A stretch of DNA of 12,129 bases from JAAAOH01 sp041686235 (GTDB taxonomy: Bacteria; Spirochaetota; Spirochaetia; DSM-27196; PWMO01). The notes under the pieces are model-generated. The model was not told the DNA's origin, did not search any database, and saw only the letters and a program-made list of their open reading frames with translations. Every line of letters starts with the position of its first letter. The stretch's first letter is position 1. The stretch covers positions 1 through 12,129 of the forward strand of contig JAWLED010000084.1 of assembly GCA_041686235.1 (NCBI GenBank), given 5' to 3'. The position numbers and the translations under genes are program-made. Positions 1 through 5,443 of the stretch are shown one piece after another.

Positions 1-205
1 GTCCCATGACCAGGGTGGTATGTCGCAACGGTATGGAAACCGAGATCTTCGAGAATATCTCGGCCCCGCCGCCGCCGCCACTGCCGCCGCCGCCGCCACT
101 GCCGCCGCCGCCACCACTGCCGCTGCCGCCGCCGGAGGAAAGCGATACCTCGTGCAGCGATACCGCCTGAGGTGAGCCGGCGTTCAACTCGTTTGCATTA
201 CTCAT
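1..205 (-). CDS. mlaF: ABC transporter ATPase, MlaF-like (N-terminal part, runs off left edge)
   Basis: The first 68 codons of an ABC ATPase are visible. It would power the MlaE permease encoded directly upstream, moving phospholipid or another hydrophobic substrate between inner and outer membrane. The reading frame gives a short leader, then a first beta strand (AVSLHEVSLSS, residues 14-24), a 23-residue Gly/Ser tract (25-47), and a second strand region (AEIFSKISVSIP, 48-59) followed by HTTLVMG (62-68). The last is the typical lead-in to a Walker A loop, whose remainder lies outside the window. Family identity rests on this pattern and on the mlaE neighbour; Walker A itself, the signature motif and Walker B are not visible. 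The ATG at 205 has no good Shine-Dalgarno at normal distance (AGGAA lies about 22 nt upstream). An in-frame GTG at 211 is an alternative start. The Gly/Ser tract replaces the usual hairpin of the nucleotide-binding domain and has no aromatic residue. Confidence 0.72.
   Translation of the reverse strand, partial: MSNANELNAGSPQAVSLHEVSLSSGGGSGSGGGGGSGGGGGSGGGGGAEIFSKISVSIPLRHTTLVMG
65..133 (-). repeat. 18-bp tandem repeat encoding a (Ser-Gly5)3 tract
   Basis: Inside the mlaF-like reading frame, three adjacent 18-bp units (118-101, 100-83 and 82-65, read on the minus strand) each encode Ser-Gly-Gly-Gly-Gly-Gly. They use AGT for Ser and almost only GGC for Gly. The first unit has one GGT and the last ends in GGG; the middle one is uniform. 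A shorter, imperfect part (133-119, Gly3-Ser-Gly) precedes them. All units are multiples of three, so gain or loss of copies would change linker length without shifting the frame. The mRNA strand is a run of GG doublets and could form weak two-layer G-quadruplexes; that is an inference. Confidence 0.9.
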
Positions 206-234
206 ATACACACACGTGTACCATCTATTCCTAC

Positions 235-1029
235 CTATACGTAGTAAACGGCCGTAATGACCGCATTTGCCAGAATGAGCAGTACAAAGCCCCGTCCCAC
301 CGACTTGATGGCCATTTGCGGTACTTCGGTGGAGGAGCGTTGAACCTTGAACCCGTGATAGGTAGCGACCACCGAAATGATCGCACCAAAGACAATGCTC
401 TTGATGAACGATGCGCTGACGTCGACGAGTCCCAGCGTTGCCAAGAGGTTCGTGAAGTAATCGATGAACGAGATGGGCCTGACGAACTGTGTGACCATGT
501 AGGAACCGAGAAGCCCGAAGACGTTAAAATACACGTTCAGAATGATGATGGACGCCGTCACGCCGAGGAATCGCGGAACCACGAGAAACGAGATCGGATC
601 GATCCCCGTAGCGGTGTAGGCCTCGATTTCATGGTTGATAACCATGGTCCCGAGCTCGGTCGTAATGGCAGTCCCGGATCTTGCCATAATGATGAAGGCG
701 GTTAGGATCGGGCCGAGCTCCCGGGTGATCACCGTAATCAAGATCTGATATATGAGGCGGCCTTGGCCGAATTGCGGCAAGAGACTCAGCCCCTGCACGA
801 TGATGACTGCGCCGAGGGCTACCGACAGTACCGCGATGACCGATAGTGCCTCTACACCCGTGAAGAGTATCTGCATGGTGAGTACGCGGCTGCCCACGCT
901 GCGCCTTCGCACGAACAGCAAGGTTTCTTTGAGGACTTCGTAGAAAAATCCAAGGGCATACGCGAGCTCCCCGAGTCGTTCGATGACCCGGCGGCCGATA
1001 CGCTCGACAAAGCCGGCCGCACTTTTCAT
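235..1029 (-). CDS. mlaE: MlaE-family ABC transporter permease
   Basis: Integral inner-membrane permease of the MlaE (DUF140) family, which moves lipids between the two membranes together with an MlaF ATPase and an MCE-domain MlaD protein. The 264-residue length is normal. An N-terminal amphipathic stretch (1-50) precedes hydrophobic segments at about 53-85, 92-117, 145-180, 195-222 and 246-263. The family core motif is clear: RELGPILTAFIIMARSG (103-119) followed by ELGTMVINHEIEAY (125-138). The start at 1029 is preceded by a strong TAGGAGG Shine-Dalgarno that contains the stop codon of the upstream PHP gene, so translation is probably coupled. The ATPase gene begins 29 nt downstream, the usual E-F order. 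No MCE gene is visible; it may follow beyond the left edge. Confidence 0.94.
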   Translation of the reverse strand: MKSAAGFVERIGRRVIERLGELAYALGFFYEVLKETLLFVRRRSVGSRVLTMQILFTGVEALSVIAVLSVALGAVIIVQGLSLLPQFGQGRLIYQILITVITRELGPILTAFIIMARSGTAITTELGTMVINHEIEAYTATGIDPISFLVVPRFLGVTASIIILNVYFNVFGLLGSYMVTQFVRPISFIDYFTNLLATLGLVDVSASFIKSIVFGAIISVVATYHGFKVQRSSTEVPQMAIKSVGRGFVLLILANAVITAVYYV

Positions 1030-1044
1030 CCCGGTATGCTCCTC

Positions 1045-1881
1045 CTATATCTGCACGGCGTGCCCGAGAAACGGCGTGGCGAAATGATCGTCTATGTCCA
1101 TGTCTTCGCAGGTTCGCCCGAGGCGTCCCCACTTGCCATGGTAATCGGATCCGGCGCTAACCAGGAGGCCGAGGTTTCGTGCTATTTCGGCGTAGTGCCT
1201 GCAGGTCTGCGGCGAAGCTCCCGTGTGATAGGCCTCCACGCCGTCGAGTCCCTTTCCTTTCCACTCGTCGAATGCGTTTTCGATTTTTCGCCACGAAGAA
1301 AGCCACAGGGTGCGTGGATGAGCCACGATCGCCTTTCCCCCGCCGCTGTGGATCAGCTCGATGCAGCGCGAGAGGCTGGGTGCTTCCCGCGGCTCGTGCG
1401 CCGCCGCACCGTCGGCCAAGTAGCGATCGAAGGCCTCCTGATAACTATCGACGAATCGTCTGTCGATCAGCAGTTGTGCAAAATGGGGTCGCGCCACTAC
1501 ACCGCCCTCGGCGTATGCGGCGAGCTCGCCGTAGTCGGCATCGATTCCCAGCTGCGATAGCCGCGAGAGCATGCGGCGATTGCGTCGTGCGCGGTCTTCC
1601 CGCAGGGTTTCCAAACCCTCGGCAAAGGCTCCGTCGAGGTGAGTCAGCCCGAGTCCGAGAACGTGTAGCGCCCCCAAATCGAAAGCGGCTTCGAGCTCCA
1701 CCCCCGCAATAACGTGCACCCCGTGCCGCGCGCCCGCACCTCGAGCTTCCCCCACGCCGGCGATCGTATCGTGATCGGTGACGGCCACCGCGTGAATGCC
1801 GAGAGAAGCCGCGAGGGCTACGAGCTCGGTGGGGGTAGAGAGACCGTCGGATTCGGTTGTGTGCGTGTGCAGGTCGACCAT
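1045..1881 (-). CDS. PHP-domain phosphoesterase (RNase AM / nucleoside 3',5'-bisphosphatase type)
   Basis: Metal-dependent phosphoesterase of the PHP family, 278 residues, close to the length of the TrpH/YciV-type enzymes that remove phosphate from 3',5'-nucleoside bisphosphates and trim RNA 5' ends. The metal-binding motifs are all present in order: HTHTTESDG (5-13), DHDT (36-39), VELE (61-64), RPHFA (131-135), AHP (187-189) and GSDYH (245-249). The site therefore looks intact. The exact substrate cannot be read from sequence. The start MVDLHTHT fits the family, and an in-frame TGA just upstream rules out a longer start; there is no Shine-Dalgarno before it. The stop codon lies within the Shine-Dalgarno of mlaE, 15 nt ahead of that gene, so it is the first gene of the minus-strand operon. 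A functional link to lipid transport is not implied by the domain. Confidence 0.9.
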   Translation of the reverse strand: MVDLHTHTTESDGLSTPTELVALAASLGIHAVAVTDHDTIAGVGEARGAGARHGVHVIAGVELEAAFDLGALHVLGLGLTHLDGAFAEGLETLREDRARRNRRMLSRLSQLGIDADYGELAAYAEGGVVARPHFAQLLIDRRFVDSYQEAFDRYLADGAAAHEPREAPSLSRCIELIHSGGGKAIVAHPRTLWLSSWRKIENAFDEWKGKGLDGVEAYHTGASPQTCRHYAEIARNLGLLVSAGSDYHGKWGRLGRTCEDMDIDDHFATPFLGHAVQI

Positions 1882-1889
1882 CGATGGAA

Positions 1890-1918
1890 AGCATCATCCG
1901 AATAGACGCCGTAGTCAA
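1890..1918 (-). promoter_or_regulatory. Possible promoter of the PHP-mlaE-mlaF operon
   Basis: On the minus strand TTGACT (1918-1913) is a good -35 box. With a 17-bp spacer the -10 position holds GATGCT (1895-1890), which matches TATAAT at only three of six positions. Transcription would start about 1883, almost at the ATG (1881), fitting the lack of a Shine-Dalgarno there. The weak -10 makes this tentative. Confidence 0.28.
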
Positions 1919-1938
1919 GCTCCCCTCGCGCAATAACC

Positions 1939-1967
1939 TTGATTTTCCCGTTCTTGTTGTTTAGAGT
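1939..1967 (+). promoter_or_regulatory. Sigma70-like promoter of the CNB-kinase operon
   Basis: TTGATT (1939-1944) and TAGAGT (1962-1967) are separated by exactly 17 bp, each matching the sigma70 consensus at four of six positions. The predicted start near 1974 falls at the beginning of the AAGGAGG Shine-Dalgarno (1974-1980), so the untranslated leader would be only about 14 nt. It lies in the 106-bp space between divergent genes. Confidence 0.45.
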
Positions 1968-1987
1968 TCTTCGAAGGAGGACTGGCT

Positions 1988-2986
1988 GTGCCCAAGGCGA
2001 TGCACTACAAGGCCAATTCGGTCATATACTTCAAGGGTGATACCCCGGACCGGATATTTATTCTGAAGGCCGGCAGGGTTAGTCTTGACTCCAACGATAT
2101 CGAAACCGGACAAGAGATCCACGACTACATTCAGACCGGCGAGTTCTTCGGAGTGAAATCGGCGCTCGGCAAGTACCCTCGAGAGGAAAACGCGGTGGTG
2201 CTCTCCGATACCGACGTCCTTATCTTCTCGGTGGCTGAGTTCGAGCAACTCGTCAGTCAGAACACCCGCATCATCATGAAGATGCTGAAGGTGTTTTCCA
2301 ATCAACTTCGTCGGATACATGCCAAAGTGTCGAACCTGCTTTCAGAGAATGAGCAGGCAAATCCGGAAGAAGGCCTGTTTCAAAACGGTCAGTACTTCAT
2401 GAAAAAGAAGCAGTACCGACAGGCCCTATACGCGTTCAACAAATACTTGACCTACTATCCCTCGGGGCGGTTTCACGAAGAGGCGAATCGTCTTGCACGA
2501 ACCGCAGAACAGTATGCTCAGCGCTTCGGACAGGGGAAGGGGCCGGCGCCGGAGGGTGTGGGCAAGACCGAGGTTTCCAAACCGCAAACAGGCAAGAGCC
2601 TCTCGGAGTCGGCACGCCGCTACTACGAGGCGGTGAGTATGCTTGGCAGGCAAGAGTATCAGAACGCGCTCGAAGTGTTCAAAGAGATCGTCCAGAGCGG
2701 AGAGGACCAGGAATACATTGTCAAGTCGTTGTTTGAAATCGGGCGCAGCCTCTTCTACATGAAGCACTATGATGCGGCGATAAAGCATTTCACCCAGTTC
2801 CTCCAAAAATACCCGAAAGCCACAGAGTTACCGGACGCGCTCTACTACATCGGACAGAGTTATCAGGAAAACGGTAACGCCGAGCGCGCCGACTCCTTCT
2901 ACAAGAAGATCCTCTCCCTTCCCGAAATCGATGAAGGGTTGAAGCGAAAGGTCAATAAGGCACTTCGTGCGTTGGAGGAAGCCTAA
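1988..2986 (+). CDS. Cyclic-nucleotide-binding-domain protein with C-terminal TPR repeats
   Basis: A 332-residue cytoplasmic protein with a Crp-like cyclic-nucleotide-binding (CNB) beta-roll (about 6-90), a linking helix (about 91-120), and then tetratricopeptide-like helices in two blocks: about 126-178, and 205-330 after a Gly/Pro/Lys-rich linker (181-204). The TPR part resembles YbgF/BamD-type repeats (for example YMKHYDAAIKHFTQFLQKYP, 257-276). There is no DNA-binding helix-turn-helix. The phosphate-binding cassette is degenerate: GEFFGVKSALGKYPREENA (51-69) keeps the Arg (65) but has Val56 where the conserved Glu sits and Glu66 where Ser/Thr is expected. Canonical cAMP binding is therefore doubtful. 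The start is GTG at 1988, chosen because AAGGAGG lies 7 nt upstream. The next gene begins 2 nt after the stop, so the two are probably translationally coupled and may act together. The exact role is unknown. Confidence 0.88.
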   Translation: MPKAMHYKANSVIYFKGDTPDRIFILKAGRVSLDSNDIETGQEIHDYIQTGEFFGVKSALGKYPREENAVVLSDTDVLIFSVAEFEQLVSQNTRIIMKMLKVFSNQLRRIHAKVSNLLSENEQANPEEGLFQNGQYFMKKKQYRQALYAFNKYLTYYPSGRFHEEANRLARTAEQYAQRFGQGKGPAPEGVGKTEVSKPQTGKSLSESARRYYEAVSMLGRQEYQNALEVFKEIVQSGEDQEYIVKSLFEIGRSLFYMKHYDAAIKHFTQFLQKYPKATELPDALYYIGQSYQENGNAERADSFYKKILSLPEIDEGLKRKVNKALRALEEA

Positions 2987-2988
2987 CG

Positions 2989-3642
2989 ATGGAGCTGAAC
3001 TCGCAGGCCTTCGAACGATTTGCCGTCAATTTTGAAAAAGGCGACCTCATTTTCTGTGAGTACGAGCCGGGTGACTCGTTCTACCTCATCCAGCAGGGGC
3101 GCGTGCAGATTTCGAAAATCCTCGGCGACATCGAGAAAACCATCGACATTCTGCAGCCGGGAGAGATTTTCGGCGAGATGGCTATTCTCGAGGAAGCCCC
3201 GCGCTCGGCAAACGCGACGGCGTTGGATCCGGTGCGGGCGTTAGAGTTTAATCGCGAGAACTTTGAGATACTGCTGCGCGGCAATCCTCAGATTGCGCTC
3301 AAATTGCTGAAACTGCTGACAAAGCGCATCTATGATCAACGGCGCCGCTTTATGATTCTCACGCTCGAGGACGAGCAGGCGAAAGTGGCCGACGTGTTTC
3401 TGATGCTCAACGAGTTGCAAACGGAGGCGGAACCGCAGGAAGACGACGAGATGACGGACGAGCGGCGCTTCTACACGACCCCCGACGATGTGGCCCACTG
3501 GGCGGGGATCTCGCCCGAGAAGAGCCGCGAGGTGCTCAACCACTTTGCCTCACAGCGCCGAGTCGAGATCCACGACGATCATATCGTCGTGAAGAACATC
3601 AATGATTTTGCCCGCTTTGTGCGCTCCCGCCGTAAACAGTAG
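2989..3642 (+). CDS. Crp/Fnr-family regulator (CNB domain plus winged helix)
   Basis: A 217-residue protein with a CNB beta-roll (about 8-95), a long dimerisation-type helix (about 98-140) and a C-terminal winged-helix-like domain (about 161-210). The phosphate-binding cassette GEIFGEMAILEEAPRSANA (58-76) is canonical: Glu63, Arg72 and Ser73 are all in place, so cAMP or a related cyclic nucleotide may be the ligand. The C-terminal part TTPDDVAHWAGISPEKSREVLNHF (163-186) has the helix-turn-helix pattern of Crp proteins, although it diverges, and is reached through an acidic linker (about 143-159). It probably binds DNA as a dimer; targets are unknown. It follows the CNB-TPR gene by 2 nt, with a GGAGGA Shine-Dalgarno at 2974-2979 inside that gene's end. 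A sensor kinase gene starts 32 nt downstream, so all three may share a transcript. Confidence 0.9.
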   Translation: MELNSQAFERFAVNFEKGDLIFCEYEPGDSFYLIQQGRVQISKILGDIEKTIDILQPGEIFGEMAILEEAPRSANATALDPVRALEFNRENFEILLRGNPQIALKLLKLLTKRIYDQRRRFMILTLEDEQAKVADVFLMLNELQTEAEPQEDDEMTDERRFYTTPDDVAHWAGISPEKSREVLNHFASQRRVEIHDDHIVVKNINDFARFVRSRRKQ

Positions 3643-3674
3643 GCAATTTCCGCCGACAGCTTTACACTTCTTAT

Positions 3675-5183
3675 ATGCACACTTCCGACGCAGACACTTC
3701 CGATGTCGACTCCTCCGAGCCGGCACAGGGGGACGGAGCCGCCGACGGGCGAGACGTCCGTATTCTCATCGTAGAAGACGAGGAGCTCGTCGCGGAGAAC
3801 GTGCGTGAGCGGGTCGAAGGGTTGGGCTACGTCGTGACCGGGACGGCGTCGACGGGGGCGGAGGCCGTCCGCCTTGCCGTAGCGACGAGCCCCGATGTGG
3901 TGCTCATGGATATTCGCCTCGAGGGCGAGATGGACGGTGTCGACGCGGCTGCGAGGTTCGGCCAATACGTGGACTGCGCCGTGTTGTACCTGACATCCTA
4001 CACCGACCACGCAACCGTCATGCGCGCGCGAGAGACGCTCCCGTACGGCTATATCGTGAAACCCGTTAGCACCGAGGAGCTGTGGAGCAACATCGAGGTC
4101 GCTCTCTATAAGGCGGGAAAGGATTCCGCCACCAAGCGCAGCGAGTCCTTCAACAGAAAAGTGGTCTCCGACGTTCTCGACGGTATCCTCGTCCTCGACG
4201 CGGCCGAGAGTCGCATCATCAGCGCAAACTCGGTCGCCGTTCGCCTGGCCCGCGGTTCCGCGGGGGATGTCGTGGACACTCCGGTCTCCGAGGTCCTCCC
4301 CCGTGAGGTAGCGGCCTCGCTGCTCAGCGAAACGCCTCCTGCCGACGGCGAAACCGTTGCCCTCGGTGCGGAGTTTCCGCCCGACGGCGACGGTCGGGTG
4401 CGGTACGTCGACGTTGAGTCTCGTTCCTTGCGGTGGGAAGGCGAGCTGTTCGTGCTCATCACGTTACGTGACGTAACGCCGCACGTTGAGCGTCAAACTG
4501 AGATCGAGCGGCAGGTGGAGGAGCGGGACGAGCTCTTGCGGGAGGTGCATCATCGGATAAAGAACAACTTGCAAATCCTTTGGAGTTTGTTTGATTTACA
4601 GAAACGGCGCGGTCCGCCGGTACAGGTCGTCGAGGCTCTCACGAAGGCGCAGAACCGTATCCGAGCACTGTCTCGCGTGCATGAGGTGCTCCATCGTGAG
4701 GACCGTCTGAGACAGGTGGACATCGGTCGCTACCTCCAAACGATTGTGCTCGAGCTGCGCGAGGCGTACTCGCTCACAGGGCTGTCGGTGGATGTCGATG
4801 CCCCGGGGGTATTCATGCGGATGGAGCGGGCGCTCCCGATCGGGCTTGCGGTGACCGAGCTTGTTTCCAACGCGCTGAAACACGCCTTTGGCGGAGCGTC
4901 CCCCGAGCCTCCGCGCGCAGCGCACGAGTCCGGTACCCAACAGGCGCCACACATATGGGTCACGCTGCGCCGTCGGGAGGACCACTATGAGCTCTCGGTG
5001 CGGGACAACGGCAGGGGTATAGGTGGTGTAGCCCGCTCGTTGCGGGAGGTGCCCGGCCGCTCACTGGGACTGCGCATCGTAGAGATCGTTGCGCGCCAGT
5101 TACGCGGTCACGCGGAGCTTGCCGGGAACGGCACGACCACGGTCTCCATCATATTTCCGGTTTCCGGGGGTGACAAAGAATAA
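3675..5183 (+). CDS. Response-regulator receiver / PAS / HisKA_2 sensor histidine kinase
   Basis: A soluble 502-residue signalling protein with an inverted hybrid-kinase order. The receiver domain (about 27-143) has acidic residues Glu34/Asp35, a phosphoacceptor Asp79 in VVLMDIRLEG, Thr107 and Lys129 in YIVKP. A PAS-like domain (about 158-272) and a short coiled coil (about 270-288) follow. The dimerisation domain is of the HisKA_2 type, with VHHRIKNNLQ (291-300; phosphorylatable His 292 or 293) as in many archaeal and spirochaetal kinases. The ATPase domain shows ELVSNALKHAF (395-405), DNGRGI (444-449) and RSLGLRIV (462-469). No membrane segment is seen, so the signal is cytoplasmic or arrives by phosphotransfer to Asp79. 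No separate response regulator lies nearby. The N-terminal 26 residues are Asp/Ser/Ala-rich and probably disordered. The ATG at 3675 has no Shine-Dalgarno; no later ATG precedes the receiver core. Confidence 0.93.
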   Translation: MHTSDADTSDVDSSEPAQGDGAADGRDVRILIVEDEELVAENVRERVEGLGYVVTGTASTGAEAVRLAVATSPDVVLMDIRLEGEMDGVDAAARFGQYVDCAVLYLTSYTDHATVMRARETLPYGYIVKPVSTEELWSNIEVALYKAGKDSATKRSESFNRKVVSDVLDGILVLDAAESRIISANSVAVRLARGSAGDVVDTPVSEVLPREVAASLLSETPPADGETVALGAEFPPDGDGRVRYVDVESRSLRWEGELFVLITLRDVTPHVERQTEIERQVEERDELLREVHHRIKNNLQILWSLFDLQKRRGPPVQVVEALTKAQNRIRALSRVHEVLHREDRLRQVDIGRYLQTIVLELREAYSLTGLSVDVDAPGVFMRMERALPIGLAVTELVSNALKHAFGGASPEPPRAAHESGTQQAPHIWVTLRRREDHYELSVRDNGRGIGGVARSLREVPGRSLGLRIVEIVARQLRGHAELAGNGTTTVSIIFPVSGGDKE

Positions 5184-5187
5184 AGGT

Positions 5188-5255
5188 CCCCGTCGGGGCG
5201 ACAACCCCGTCGGGCCGACAGCCCCGTCGGGCCGACAGCCCCGCCGGCCCGGTGA
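5188..5255 (+). repeat. 17-bp GC-rich tandem repeat (about 3.5 copies) after the kinase gene
   Basis: Four adjoining 17-bp units start at 5188, 5205, 5222 and 5239. Units 2 and 3 are identical (CCCCGTCGGGCCGACAG), unit 1 differs at two positions, and unit 4 has decayed in its second half. Each intact unit contains a near-palindrome (GTCGG-G-CCGAC), and neighbouring units can pair with each other (GGCCGAC with GTCGGGCC), so the transcript should fold strongly. It begins 4 nt after the kinase stop codon and has no T-run, so it is not a standard intrinsic terminator. From 5256 to 5350 I see only GC-rich sequence followed by T-rich sequence and no gene. Confidence 0.85.
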
Positions 5256-5350
5256 GACGGTGGGGCGTGCTGCGGCGGCTGAGATGGCTGGGGTGGAGAC
5301 GGGCGGGCGTATGACTTTACGGTTTTTTCCAATTTTTTTGCATTTGCTTC

Positions 5351-5379
5351 TTGACTAAATGATTCATGGTCTCTAGCTT
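5351..5379 (+). promoter_or_regulatory. Possible promoter of ilvBN
   Basis: TTGACT (5351-5356, five of six consensus bases) is followed after 17 bp by TAGCTT (5374-5379, three of six). A T-rich stretch lies directly upstream (5321-5350), as for an UP element. Transcription would start near 5386, giving a leader of about 58 nt before ilvB. The poor -10 keeps confidence moderate. Confidence 0.4.
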
Positions 5380-5396
5380 CTCCGAAAGCACTCGTT

Positions 5397-5417
5397 GTTC
5401 TCCCACCAAGGGAGGAC
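5397..5417 (+). promoter_or_regulatory. Hairpin in the ilvB leader
   Basis: GTTCTCCC (5397-5404) pairs with GGGAGGAC (5410-5417) over 8 bp, including one G-U pair, around an ACCAA loop. It ends 26 nt before the ilvB start and leaves the real Shine-Dalgarno (5431-5440) free. It could stabilise the mRNA or take part in control; no terminator T-run follows. Confidence 0.45.
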
Positions 5418-5443
5418 TGTATAGACGACGAGAGGAGGAGCGT

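Noticed and set aside
6..170. Plus-strand frame starting at the left edge with a poly-Pro/Leu tract
   Set aside because: It is the antisense of the Gly/Ser tract; the minus-strand frame gives recognisable ABC ATPase sequence on both sides of the repeat and fits the mlaE operon.
629..1132. Minus-strand 167-residue frame overlapping mlaE and the PHP gene
   Set aside because: It is an out-of-frame shadow of mlaE, rich in Arg and His, without any domain.
5188..5255. CRISPR array
   Set aside because: The repeats are directly adjacent 17-bp units without spacers, and no cas gene is near.
5366..5443. Longer N-terminus for ilvB from the ATG at 5366
   Set aside because: The extension is not family sequence, lies upstream of or on the predicted transcription start, and the ATG at 5444 has a strong Shine-Dalgarno.
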